Below are positions 48,601 through 51,827 of a stretch of DNA of 64,000 bases, one piece after another. This stretch comes from Trissonchulus latispiculum. Lineage: Eukaryota; Nematoda; Enoplea; Enoplida; Ironidae. The stretch's first letter is position 1, and each line of letters starts with the position of its first letter. The stretch spans positions 40,917 through 104,916 of the forward strand of contig JASAND010017888.1 in NCBI GenBank assembly GCA_030248195.1, written 5' to 3'. The notes below the pieces were generated by a model. It was not told the DNA's origin. It saw only the letters and a list, made by a program, of their open reading frames with translations, and made no database searches. A program made the position numbers and the translations under genes.

Positions 48601-50935
48601 GCCCCTGTTTTTCAGCGCCTGGGGTAATGTTTCTCCCTTCCAGCAGCATGTAAGGGTCCATGTAAAGTCCATTAACCTGGACCAGCTCTTGAGAGCAAGC
48701 ACAGAAAAGTGAGGTCCCGACAGTACCTTACTTCCCCGGTCAGCCAAAGTGCAAGTTTAAATGTGAAATATGTAACACTTTTGACGGCTATTGGCTCCAG
48801 TCCGACTAAACTGTGAAGGCAATTATAGTTGAACTTCAGTATCTGAGTTTTTAAACGGATTAAAAATCTGTTTGTTTTAATTTTAGTAGCAATAGAATAA
48901 CGTGGGGGGAATGACGGGTGTGCAGACTCCCCCTGACCGACAAAAACGGATAGACCCCTCTATCGAGAACGAAAAGAAGTGGACCCTCTTAGTAGAAGTA
49001 GAAGGGCAGAAAGGGCAGAAAGTTGAATGCTGTTTCATTAGTGTGGGGGTTAGAGTTCGGTTAGGCTTGGTGCATTAGACAAATGAACGAGATTCAATTT
49101 TTTCCGTTTTACTCATTTTAGCTGGGTGAAATTTTGTTCCGTTTAATTTAAGGTTCTGATTGGATCTCTTTAACTTTATCCCCCCCAAACTAAAGTTGGT
49201 CAATTTCAAAGGCTTATTGCAAGAGATCAACAGAACTTTAGAGCATGATTTACAGATCGTTAAAGTAAGTAAAGTTCAAAGGCAGTAAGCCTTTGAAGTT
49301 GACCAACTTTAGTTTGGGGGGGATAAAGTTAAAGAGATCCTTCTGATTCTTTAATGTGGATTCATCTAAATCCAATCCGTTTAATCTCAAAAGAAATAGG
49401 GCATATGTCAAAAGTCAAAAATAAACGGTTGCTTAAGCGTATTTAATTTCACAATGTCTAATTAAATTTTGCACATACCTCTATGAAAACGTGTACAATT
49501 AGCTTCAAACAAAAACCATCAAAACAACACGATCCTGTGAACGACCGGCCCAGACCCAGTAGACTGCCGGCCGGTCCAACTAACTGCCTTCACCGGCCGG
49601 ATAGCTAGCTTGTGACAGTTTAGCCGAATTGAAGACTTAAAACATTCGCTAATAGCCTTCAAAAGTATCAAATATATTTCAGATTTTAGCTTGTATTTTG
49701 GCTAACCGGACATATAAGGTACCGACCGGACTTATCTGTGCTTGCTGCCAGGAGCTGGTCCAGGTCAATAGAATTTATATGGACCGTTTCATGCTGCTGG
49801 CTGAAAAAAACGTAATACCCAGGCCCAGGGGCTGGAAAACGGAGCTGAAGATGGGGGCAAGGTTTTACCACAGGGGCTGGAAAATGGAGGCTGTGTTTTA
49901 CCCTTGGGGCTGGGCTGGATTTTACCTGCGAGGGCTGGAGGCTGGTGGGCTGGGTTTTACCCATCGGGGCTGGAGGCTGGGGCTGGGGGCTGGGCTGGGT
50001 TTTACCAGCACCCAACAATTTTGGCAAAATTTCGCTAAATGTTGCTGAATTCCGTGCAAAATAACCATCTAGCTAAACTTTCAGCAAGATAACAGTGTTG
50101 GCAAAGTTCAAGATAAGCAAGCAAGATATCTTAGCAAACAAGCAAGCAAGCTATAGGATCTTGCCTCTTTAACTATCTTGTTACCGCATATACACAGGAC
50201 TTTTGCGAAGGGTTTACGTAAACCACTCTGAGGGTTTGGGACAAGTGCTCTTATTTCGTTCTGCATTCCCATTAAAAACAATTACAAAATAGATATTATT
50301 TGCAGGATTAACTTGAGCAATATTAATTTTTTATCAAACTGATCGTTGATTATGATGACCCTTCCAATATTTGCCGATATGTGTATGTGTCTGTTCGCTC
50401 AAACTGAGAAAGTGTCAAACGAAACTGTTTAATAATGTTAGACGAGGTGCAACCATTCCAAGTAAATCCTGACATTACTTCTGATTTTAAAGTTTTTGAA
50501 TCAAATAACTATATTCTTCATCTAATACGAGCTTCAACTTTTAGCACTTCGGTTACTTATTTCATGGATCACAGAGACCAAACTAGCATCACCTCAGAGT
50601 TTACGCATGAAATGGATGATAATAGAATTTTTTCTACTTTCAGACGAGACACCCACCCATTAAACAACAACATCATCAATATCAAAGCGCGAAGCAGGCT
50701 GTGCCGAGTAAGTTGTTGGCTTTTGTAGCTAACGGTATTTAAGCTTCATGGTATCGTAGGTTGAATAAAGGAAATGTCACGAAGCTTTGTTAGAATTTCA
50801 TGTAGATAAACTGTATTCATGACAGCTTAGTTTCTTGTTTTTATCGTGAACATAAAGTTCTTCTCTAATTGTCTAATCCTTCTCCTATTCTAATATTTCT
50901 TGCTTCAGATCGATCTGTACATATTATATATCTAA
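308..50935 (+). CDS. Giant muscle Ig/Fn3/kinase protein (titin/twitchin/Stretchin-MLCK superfamily), 3' part, 51 exons
   Basis: Spliced from 51 GT-AG exons whose phases all agree: 308-610, 3256-3561, 6024-6329, 6910-7089, 7458-7592, 8111-8416, 8641-8925, 9593-10586, 11171-11312, 11503-11702, 11940-12138, 12845-12895, 13144-13315, 13578-14024, 14663-14872, 16305-16604, 16831-17021, 17300-17423, 18192-18318, 18773-18948, 19484-19680, 20631-20787, 21086-21184, 21499-21831, 22611-22803, 24138-24196, 25614-26223, 26715-26884, 27272-27424, 27741-27861, 29951-30126, 30973-31073, 31276-31478, 32869-33158, 33909-34075, 34229-34361, 34496-34591, 34847-34912, 36048-36356, 36731-36793, 38113-38261, 39974-40154, 41474-41779, 42320-42433, 42846-43043, 43208-43380, 43778-43935, 44338-44446, 44855-45041, 50442-50707, 50909-50935. 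About 3,571 residues are visible. The order is Fn3 x5, Ig x2, Fn3, kinase, then Ig domains with one Fn3. Family members are sarcomere scaffolds and mechanosensitive kinases in muscle; that role is inferred here. The first visible exon starts in phase 1, so the gene begins upstream. Introns and flanks without their own entry (1-307, 6330-6909, 7090-7457, 7593-8110, 8926-9592, 10587-11170, 12139-12844, 14025-14662, 17424-20630, 21185-22610, 26885-27740, 33159-33908, 36357-36730, 41780-44854) show nothing I can name. Orthology to a specific titin, twitchin or MLCK gene is not settled. Confidence 0.9.
780..1128. mobile_element. GGCCGG-rich foldback element
   Basis: Outer inverted ends match (GGTAACTTAGAGTTGTTG near 785, and its inverse CAACAACACTAAGGTAAC near 1106). 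Between them are two clusters of tandem CCGGCCGG palindromes (about 803-865 and 978-1100) around an AT-rich centre. The base composition is completely unlike the surrounding intron. A second, smaller GGCCGG cluster lies at 49541-49605. Confidence 0.7.
1922..1990 (+). other. tRNA-like sequence, degenerate (left arm)
   Basis: It has a D-arm-like GGCTCAGTGGTAGAGC and a T-arm-like GGTTCGATCTCC at roughly tRNA spacing. The anticodon stem does not pair convincingly. It is probably a tRNA-derived repeat head and not a gene. Confidence 0.5.
2297..2405. repeat. Short minisatellite
   Basis: Four to five degenerate copies of a roughly 20-base unit (consensus near AAGGTTGAAATTAGGA) lie in the loop of the inverted repeat. 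Confidence 0.55.
2430..2499 (-). other. tRNA-like sequence, degenerate (right arm)
   Basis: On the minus strand, GGGGACGTAGCTCAGTGG, TAGAGCG and GGTTCGATCCCCGCCC give A-box- and B-box-like segments. It is the better preserved of the two inverted copies, but its anticodon arm is unclear. Confidence 0.5.
3256..3561 (+). CDS. Fn3 domain exon 2
   Basis: One Fn3 domain in a phase 1-1 exon of 306 bases. It shows the GIPEGPLEV opening, LTWRPPASDG, GYRIEYMD and WYWFRVFAKNSAGES. The spacing is the same as in the preceding and following Fn3 exons, which suggests tandem exon duplication. Confidence 0.9.
3600..3930. repeat. Degenerate GGGTCTACCCC-type repeat
   Basis: This intronic stretch contains repeated GGGTCTACCCC, GGGTCTGCC and TTTTTCGC-type motifs. 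It resembles in style the AT-rich and GGGG-rich repeats at 28.7-29.1 kb and 35.1-35.8 kb. No ends can be set. Confidence 0.4.
4298..5513. mobile_element. 1.2 kb foldback element flanked by TTAA
   Basis: Two arms of about 600 bases are inverted copies, for example CTACTAAAGG at the left and its counterpart at the right, and GAGTACTCATTTGTG against CACAAATGAGTACTC. The left end is TTAA plus a long G run. The right end is CCCCC plus TTAA, so TTAA at 4294-4297 and 5514-5517 can be read as a target duplication, as in piggyBac-type insertions. It has no coding capacity and lies in an intron of the muscle gene. Confidence 0.78.
6024..6329 (+). CDS. Fn3 domain exon 3
   Basis: One Fn3 domain in a 306-base phase 1-1 exon: PPQGPLEVSQ opening, VSWSPSPDDGGAPLEG, and a YYVIRVMAKNEMGTSEP closing strand. 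It shares its length and the PxGPLEV start with the first two Fn3 exons, so it belongs to the same duplication series. Confidence 0.9.
6910..7592 (+). CDS. Fn3 domain 4, split over two exons (6910-7089, 7458-7592)
   Basis: The first exon carries the A-C strands (SPPQLPLKVVSQVSN, LSWGPPEDDGGSP, GYVMWKRD). The second carries the remainder (YTVTKLKENTRYQFRVAAEN). The internal intron is phase 1, unlike neighbouring Fn3 domains, which are intronless. It is 368 bases long and holds nothing I recognise. Confidence 0.88.
8111..8416 (+). CDS. Fn3 domain exon 5
   Basis: One Fn3 domain in a 306-base phase 1-1 exon: KPGKPDKPKV opening, LEWEMPEYEGETPVTSF, and the YQFRVSAENDCGIGDPSEPS closing motif. It is the last of five consecutive Fn3 domains before the Ig pair that precedes the kinase. 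Confidence 0.9.
8641..8925 (+). CDS. Ig (I-set) domain exon, first of the pre-kinase Ig pair
   Basis: An I-set immunoglobulin domain in a 285-base phase 1-1 exon: APEFLDKLEDVTATE opening, LRLQVRYKGTPDPDIKWF with the core Trp, a TLVISEMKEDYEGELTVQATN closing. The usual B- and F-strand cysteines are replaced (LQV and LTV), as in many sarcomeric Ig domains. Confidence 0.88.
9593..10586 (+). CDS. Ig, Fn3, linker and kinase N-lobe in one exon
   Basis: This 994-base exon encodes a second pre-kinase Ig (PDITWSHQGKQL; TDSGRYHIRASSELGE) and an Fn3 (PPGKPTVADINLDSVKLRW; YQFRVKAENVFGISDPSE). A serine/arginine- and acid-rich linker of about 55 residues follows (KSRSRSKSRTP, then an acidic stretch), then the kinase N-lobe. 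The glycine loop is GRGAYGVVHR, the ATP lysine lies in AAKFV, and the alpha-C glutamate in KHEIKIM. The Ig-Ig-Fn3-kinase order matches smooth-muscle MLCK and Stretchin-MLCK more than classical twitchin. Confidence 0.9.
11171..12138 (+). CDS. Kinase catalytic core (exons 11171-11312, 11503-11702, 11940-12138)
   Basis: Three exons complete a Ser/Thr kinase of the MLCK/titin/twitchin group. SGGELFDRIVDD follows the hinge. HLDLKPENIL is split by an intron after the catalytic-loop lysine. IIDFGLARKL is the Mg-binding DFG segment, FGTPEFCAPEVV covers the activation segment and APE, and DMWTVGVISYVLL with GLSPFLGE forms helix F and beyond. The domain ends at ALAHPWI. All residues needed for catalysis are present, so this is not predicted to be a pseudokinase. 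The FGTPEF activation segment is MLCK-like. Confidence 0.92.
12845..13315 (+). CDS. Kinase regulatory tail (exons 12845-12895 and 13144-13315)
   Basis: A 17-codon exon (EMHEIYQELLEDLLSK, helical) and a 172-base exon lie between the kinase and the next Ig. The second contains KDFIAKRRWSDDLLPIGRL, a basic amphipathic stretch with an aromatic Trp anchor and an IGRL end. This resembles the autoinhibitory and Ca2+/calmodulin-binding segment of MLCKs. A second basic cluster (RRLSMDG) could be a phosphorylation site. Calmodulin binding is inferred, not shown. Confidence 0.82.
13578..14872 (+). CDS. Post-kinase Ig 1 and Ig 2 (exons 13578-14024 and 14663-14872)
   Basis: The first exon encodes a full I-set Ig (PPKVLKKLEDMV; VVWYKDGQEL; DAADYTCSATNDLGTS), then a charged linker (KRSRTPEKLPEIEGIWPKP) and the N-half of a second Ig. 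The second exon supplies the C-half (IRVTWYRNGKPIDP; WKAVGTNDYG). The splice inside Ig 2 is phase 1. Ig 1 directly follows the kinase tail, as the telokin Ig does in MLCK. Confidence 0.9.
15195..15390 (-). mobile_element. SINE-like repeat, copy 1
   Basis: A poly-T run (poly-A on the minus strand) is followed by a segment similar to the element at 39524-39706. Shared blocks are CCAGTTGGTGC, CCGGTTAGG, TGACACCGA, TAATTGC, GCAATTA and CCGAGG in the same order. It lies in the 14873-16304 intron, where I see no other feature. The far boundary is unclear. Confidence 0.62.
16305..16604 (+). CDS. Ig 3 exon
   Basis: A complete I-set Ig in a 300-base phase 1-1 exon: KKPTFKTPLKTVSIIEGS, PEISWFKGDKEIEHG, and DAGSYTCIATNVVGSA. 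Both core cysteines and the Trp are present. Confidence 0.9.
16831..17423 (+). CDS. Ig 4 split over exons 16831-17021 and 17300-17423
   Basis: An acidic leader (TDEEKVPEAADPP) precedes the Ig N-half with LVCSVTGAPAPAISWYHDG. The second exon has the C-half, DSGKYSCVAENSSGKATT. The internal intron is phase 0, a different place from the phase 1 and phase 2 introns in other Ig domains of this gene. Confidence 0.9.
18192..18948 (+). CDS. Ig 5 split over exons 18192-18318 and 18773-18948
   Basis: The N-half ends LECQAVGKPLPQIT and the core Trp codon itself is split (phase 2). The second exon resumes with YKDGTKLF and ends DSGEYSCEAANKAG. Confidence 0.9.
19484..20787 (+). CDS. Ig 6 split over exons 19484-19680 and 20631-20787
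   Basis: An alanine/glutamate-rich leader (ASEAASEEEAAPEER) opens the first exon and the Ig N-half follows (VTRP-like start ITRPLANLTVMEG; QVEWFRDGK). The second exon gives HEGEYVCRVYNENGE. The internal intron is phase 0 and 950 bases long; I see no named element in it. Confidence 0.88.
21086..22803 (+). CDS. Ig 7 and Ig 8 over exons 21086-21184, 21499-21831, 22611-22803
   Basis: Ig 7 is split between a 99-base exon (LPKFIKKMDDIFVKSGD) and the start of the next (EVQWQLNGRPLP; CGIYTCRASNPAGT). The same exon then starts Ig 8 (PPRFVSRPKAVYRIPEGG), which finishes in the third exon (VTWMKGQREF; DEGDYTVTLMNSFG). Ig 8 has a Cys-to-Thr change in its F strand. All internal splices are phase 1. Confidence 0.88.
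23010..23350. repeat. Foldback repeat
   Basis: TAACTGTAGTTTATACTGGG followed by AGTCACTTTAACG (about 23010-23045) is mirrored by CGTTAAAGTGACT and CCCATAACTGCAATTTG (about 23315-23345), with CAAGAC and AAATCT blocks conserved in both arms. Lies in the 22804-24137 intron. No target duplication was found. Confidence 0.6.
24138..24196 (+). CDS. Short acidic linker exon
   Basis: A 59-base exon with phase 2 start and phase 1 end encodes SPSVPEEISELPEVVEEDK, an acidic linker between Ig 8 and the Fn3. The phases fit both neighbours, and strong splice sites (poly-T tract with TAG, then GTATAA) support it. Confidence 0.78.
24270..25225. mobile_element. Inverted-repeat element with nested palindromes
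   Basis: The outer ends AGAGTATGACACTA (24287-24300) and TAGTGTCATACTCT (25199-25212) are inverted. Inside, CTGTTATCAGAGCAAAAACT (24312-) pairs with AGTTTTTGCGCTGATAACAG (24558-). Farther on is a GGTTAA-rich segment bounded by GTTGCACCAA and TTGGTGCAAC. The inner sequence CGTTAGCGAACAGAGCATAG also occurs near 30482. Confidence 0.6.
25614..26223 (+). CDS. Fn3 plus Ig 9 in one exon
   Basis: A 610-base exon holds the only Fn3 after the kinase (LPSEPAGEPQPTDIGV; SSIEEYLVEYRTPDK; YLFRVSAKNASGYGPY), then an Ig (PEVIKHLPSSVIVEEGQ; PTTKWLKNGTEI; DQGQYRCIFENEAGFD). The exon ends in phase 2 inside an acidic tail. Confidence 0.92.
26318..26450. repeat. AT-rich palindromic microsatellite
   Basis: A (TATA)n/(TTATA)n tract bounded by TATAACGTTATAC on both sides. 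The rest of the intron 26224-26714 shows nothing else. Confidence 0.75.
26715..27424 (+). CDS. Ig 10 split over exons 26715-26884 and 27272-27424
   Basis: A lysine-rich leader (ELKKAKRPPEV) precedes LTCRIPAAPRGKISWYKDGQ. The second exon completes the domain with DSGFYSCVCQNKIGTG. The internal splice is phase 1. Confidence 0.9.
27741..30126 (+). CDS. Ig 11 split over exons 27741-27861 and 29951-30126
   Basis: The N-half contains VTLRCRVDGFPDPQIA and breaks inside the Trp codon (phase 2). The C-half resumes with FKDGEKLK and DTGVYLCSATNEIGTQ. The 2.1 kb intron between them holds the foldback element at 28440-29160. Confidence 0.9.
28440..29160. mobile_element. Foldback element with inner hairpin
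   Basis: The arms at 28440-28500 and 29098-29160 share AAGAAAATGAGGTAAACGCG, GGGCCAGCAGG and GGATCCAC in inverted order. Inside, 28500-28553 and 28590-28650 form a second hairpin (AAAAACTCCTGCC against GGCAGGAGTTTTT). A partial direct copy of this inner part recurs at 29343-29435. The centre is AT-rich with CAAGCCCCCC-type runs. Confidence 0.66.
30225..30566. repeat. Copy of the hairpin-ended repeat family
   Basis: It shares CGTTAGCGAACAGAGCATAG with the 24 kb element. It ends in the hairpin GAGTGTGCCTAGTGGCACAC followed by ATTATGTACTCTTGAT, which matches the right end of the element at 45877-47091. The left end is degenerate. Confidence 0.55.
30973..31478 (+). CDS. Ig 12 split over exons 30973-31073 and 31276-31478
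   Basis: The first exon starts directly at the B-strand region (ITAISGQSVEMLCRIVSQ) and ends IQWFKDGNE. The second exon gives MSGKYVCEADNKLGKR, then an acidic linker (ESECTEDELSQIRS). The N-terminal A strand looks shortened. Confidence 0.88.
32365..32430. repeat. G-rich tract
   Basis: Runs such as GGGGGAAAGGGAAGGG and GGAAGGGGGGGGAAAAGG occur in the 31479-32868 intron. The tract could form a G-quadruplex on the + strand. I see nothing else in this intron. Confidence 0.5.
32869..33158 (+). CDS. Ig 13 exon
   Basis: One exon, phase 2 to 1. APVFYSDLRDFHCLPGTT and LRCRVSGFPEPTIRWEHNG lead to GGEYHCTAQNEHGIAS. A complete I-set domain. Confidence 0.9.
33909..34361 (+). CDS. Ig 14 split over exons 33909-34075 and 34229-34361
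   Basis: The first exon has APHFVRLLYDAWAPLCG and PDPDITWLKDGQPI. The second has VCFLPNNVCVLKLRRI and DLGTYTCIAQNVHGSV. The internal splice is phase 0 and the intron is short (153 bases). Confidence 0.9.
34496..34591 (+). CDS. Half-Ig exon (N-terminal half only)
   Basis: A 96-base symmetric phase 1-1 exon encodes RPKRGQPPVFLKGLSDQ and then LGGKVTLGVLLRG. This is a normal Ig A-B strand start that stops before the Trp strand. The 255 bases that follow have no C-half exon, and the next exon is unrelated. It may be a relic of a domain whose C-half exon was lost, or an alternatively used exon. Confidence 0.8.
34847..34912 (+). CDS. Short linker exon
   Basis: A 66-base symmetric phase 1-1 exon encodes EEKVVKMTQELTEATTVFEA. 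It is not an Ig strand. It could be skipped without changing the frame. Confidence 0.7.
35085..35780. repeat. GGGG/AAATTT degenerate repeat block
   Basis: Tandem-like units (CCACAAGGGGTCGCGAAATT, then CCACAAGGGGTAAGAAAA) are followed by AT-rich sequence with CCGGCCTCCCCGGAATTTTT, which is similar to a stretch near 28820. It fills much of the 34913-36047 intron. No boundaries or duplication found. Confidence 0.5.
36048..36793 (+). CDS. Charged linker with second half-Ig (exons 36048-36356 and 36731-36793)
   Basis: The first exon (309 bases, phase 1-1) encodes an acidic then basic low-complexity stretch (VEEVGEEEGLILVEG; KVRKAIRKKETAVGK). It then gives an Ig-like start, APAFVQGLEDIEIVEGEKV, which stops before the Trp strand. 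The 63-base second exon is a charged helix-like segment (HRREIIEKQEEAAPEAKG). Together with the two preceding exons this forms an unusual non-Ig insert of about 180 residues between Ig 14 and Ig 15. Confidence 0.75.
37130..37879. mobile_element. PIF/Harbinger-like MITE, TTA target duplication
   Basis: The terminal inverted repeats start AGCCCGGTTCATACTTATTT at the left and mirror as AAGTATGAACCGGGCT at the right. TTA flanks both ends (37127-37129, 37880-37882), the 3-bp TWA duplication typical of PIF/Harbinger. The arms consist of many copies of CCGTTTGTCCG (left) and CGGACAAACGG (right), including an (AGCAAAAC)n tract near 37720-37770. It has no coding capacity. Confidence 0.82.
38113..40154 (+). 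CDS. Ig 15 split over exons 38113-38261 and 39974-40154
   Basis: The first exon has a helical leader (DEIRKIIEERNRS) and the Ig start LPKFIVKPRKQKIIDEG. The second has VVWDKNGTILETG and NAFYNCNATNSEGIAT. The internal splice is phase 0. The 1.7 kb intron carries a SINE insertion (39524-39706) and otherwise nothing I can name. Confidence 0.9.
39524..39706 (-). mobile_element. SINE-like repeat, copy 2, with target-site duplication
   Basis: A poly-T run, the shared block order seen in copy 1, and the direct repeat AAATTCTTTT on both sides (39514-39523 and 39707-39716) mark a retroposed element with its poly-A tail on the minus strand. The head is not an obvious tRNA. It carries the perfect hairpin TAATTGCCATAGCAATTA. 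Confidence 0.78.
40178..41185. mobile_element. 1.0 kb TTAA-flanked foldback element
   Basis: TTAA flanks at 40174-40177 and 41186-41189. The ends GGTGCTGGTTTCCTTTCGGG and (inverted) GGTGGTGGTATCGTTTTGTG match at about 15 of 20 bases. Inner arms pair strongly: GAACATCGATTTCTCAAAAA near 40677 against its inverse near 40950. It resembles the 4298-5513 element in design but not in sequence. Confidence 0.68.
41474..41779 (+). CDS. Ig 16 exon
   Basis: A single 306-base phase 1-1 exon: APTFIEVLPGRIDVRSGE, PAVTWYCDKRAI, and AGRYTCVAKNAAGEAR. A complete I-set Ig with an extra Cys after the core Trp. Confidence 0.92.
42320..43043 (+). CDS. Ig 17 split over exons 42320-42433 and 42846-43043
   Basis: The N-half (APKLKTHLKNSSINDGES) ends at a phase 1 splice. 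The C-half has ITVTWYHDNCEI and DSGVYQFSAQNKYGS. The B- and F-strand cysteines are both replaced. Its N-half exon is a close structural parallel of the orphan half-Ig exon at 34496. Confidence 0.9.
43208..43935 (+). CDS. Ig 18 split over exons 43208-43380 and 43778-43935
   Basis: The first exon has APYFVELPNEVEVEEKS and PVVQWIRDGESLV. The second has DAGDYVLFAENSAGMC and a Ser/Glu-rich tail, ending in phase 2. The internal splice is phase 0. Confidence 0.9.
44338..45041 (+). CDS. Ig 19 split over exons 44338-44446 and 44855-45041 (last Ig)
   Basis: The first exon has SFSEPLSPVSASRGTS and LSCRFKGYPTPQ. The second has VTWYKRGKKLI and DTGEYTVSVRNEYGED. It is the last Ig before the 5.4 kb terminal intron and ends in phase 1. 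Confidence 0.88.
45923..46732. mobile_element. PIF/Harbinger-like MITE with GGGGATCCCC arrays
   Basis: The ends AGCCGATTTCACACGATGGG and its inverse are flanked by TTA on both sides (45920-45922, 46733-46735). The terminal pattern AGCC...TTCA.AC is shared with the MITE at 37130. Both arms are arrays of GGGGATCCCCATG-type motifs around an AT-rich unique centre. Confidence 0.82.
46751..47030. repeat. 280-base near-perfect palindrome
   Basis: ACATCATCTGCACAATAACG at 46751 is mirrored exactly at 47011-47030. The arms include CTACCCCCC/GGGGGGTAG, ACAACTGAGTACC and TGTTTACATGTTGAAG with its inverse. A small asymmetric centre separates them. Confidence 0.85.
47376..47534. repeat. Long hairpin
   Basis: TTGTAGCACG, TGCACTCA.TAATT and ATACTTGTGAAAC of the left arm are mirrored in the right arm (GTTTCACAAGTAT, AATGAGTGCAC, CGTGCTACAA). 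The centre is the palindrome GTGCGCGAAGCGCAC. Confidence 0.75.
47780..47852 (+). other. tRNA-Asn(GTT)-like pseudogene
   Basis: TAGCTCAGTTGGGAGAGC gives a good D-arm, GTGGGTTCGAATCCCAC a perfect T-arm, and the loop CTGTTAA would place anticodon GTT. The acceptor stem does not pair properly and the anticodon stem has mismatches, so it is more likely a tRNA-derived repeat. It sits between inverted copies of TATGGTTTAGTGTTAATTTG (about 47538 and 48033). Confidence 0.6.
48270..50030. mobile_element. 1.8 kb foldback element with CCAGCCCC arrays
   Basis: The left arm (48270-48770) carries many copies of CCAGCCCC and TTTTCCAGC. The right arm (49690-50030) carries the inverse GGGGCTGG. Beyond the arrays both arms keep unique matching sequence, such as CTGGACCAGCTCTTG against GGAGCTGGTCCAGG, and GCAAGCACAGA against TCTGTGCTTGC. 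Inserted in its spacer is a hAT-like MITE. A GGCCGG cluster also lies in the spacer. Confidence 0.78.
49162..49340. mobile_element. hAT-like MITE with 8-bp target duplication
   Basis: Inverted ends GGATCTCTTTAACTTTATCC and GGATAAAGTTAAAGAGATCC are exact mirror copies. The direct repeat TTCTGATT flanks the element (49154-49161 and 49341-49348). The 8-bp duplication and 179-base length suit a non-autonomous hAT-type element. It inserted into the older CCAGCCCC foldback element. Confidence 0.88.
50442..50935 (+). CDS. C-terminal non-Ig tail (exons 50442-50707 and 50909-50935) with stop
   Basis: A 266-base exon with acceptor TTAG, phase 1 start and strong donor GTAAGT encodes a tail with no domain I recognise (DITSDFKVFESNNYILHLI; EFTHEMDDNRIFSTFRRDT). 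A 27-base exon then adds eight codons and TAA at 50933-50935. Both phases fit the preceding Ig exon across a 5.4 kb intron. The exon call rests on splice sites and open frame only, so it is less certain than the Ig exons. I see no canonical AATAAA before the convergent channel gene. Confidence 0.62.
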
Positions 50936-51616
50936 TTGCCGTAGACCGTGGCAGATTACTACTACTTCTGTGCAGAAAAATCAACTTAAGCTTGTGTCCT
51001 ATGAACGCTGTAGCTAACTTGCTTTCTACTAGCACAACTTTTGGTCATAGCAGCGTTCTACTGTTAGCGGTGGGTCAGAAATCGTCGGAACTTTAGTGGC
51101 AGCCTGCTGCAACACATTTAGCCCAACAATTGAGCCATTCGTTTTTCTATAGAGTACAGTTGCTTTGTTCTATCACTTGTACATGCCTATGTAAATTTGT
51201 ATTCATTTTGTGCCTGTGATTTATTGTTATTTTATTTATTGTTTAAACCTGTCTAGTCTATTTTAATTGTACAGTGTAGGGCATTTGCAATCATGGAACA
51301 CCAGTTTGTGACGCACGAATTTTCTGCCCTCTAAATTCGGTGTGCTCAAACTTCTTCCATGCTTGGATCTGCTTTATACTGTATTCATTCATTGTAAGTG
51401 ATGTTGTTCGAATATCGACATGTCCTTGTGAGCTACAATCTAGTAGCCGTATGTCCTTGCTTTTTACTGTCCGCTAGTATGAATGGCTCAATTTAGTAAA
51501 TTTATGCATCCCTTGTGTTTGTTAAATTGAATATAAAGTAGGCGATCTCACGGCCACATGTATCGGATTCAGGATTGTGAAGTCTACTGAACCCCAGAAG
51601 TCGATTTGTAGAGATT

Positions 51617-51689
51617 TGGCTCTGTAGGTAATCGAACCACGGTCCTGCCGCACTGCAGCTAGGCGTGCAACCACTACACCACCGAGCCA
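51617..51689 (-). other. tRNA-like sequence (degenerate)
   Basis: On the minus strand, TGGCTCGGTGGTGTAGTGG resembles an A box, GTGGTTCGATTACC a B box, and the ends TGGCTC/GAGCCA pair. The anticodon arm is not convincing. Probably a SINE head in the space between the two convergent genes. Otherwise I see nothing in 50936-51827. Confidence 0.5.
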
Positions 51690-51827
51690 GGAGGGAAGAG
51701 CACATAACTTCTATTTCATTGGTGCTCTCTGAACGGATTCTTGTTAACCTTATGAAGGATATTTTTGAAGGATAAGCATATTTTAGTGTTTATTCAGACA
51801 AGCCTATAAACAACAAAAAAGAGTAAT

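Noticed and set aside
48255..48747. Overlapping proline-rich frames on both strands
   Set aside because: They are translations of the CCAGCCCC array in the foldback arms.
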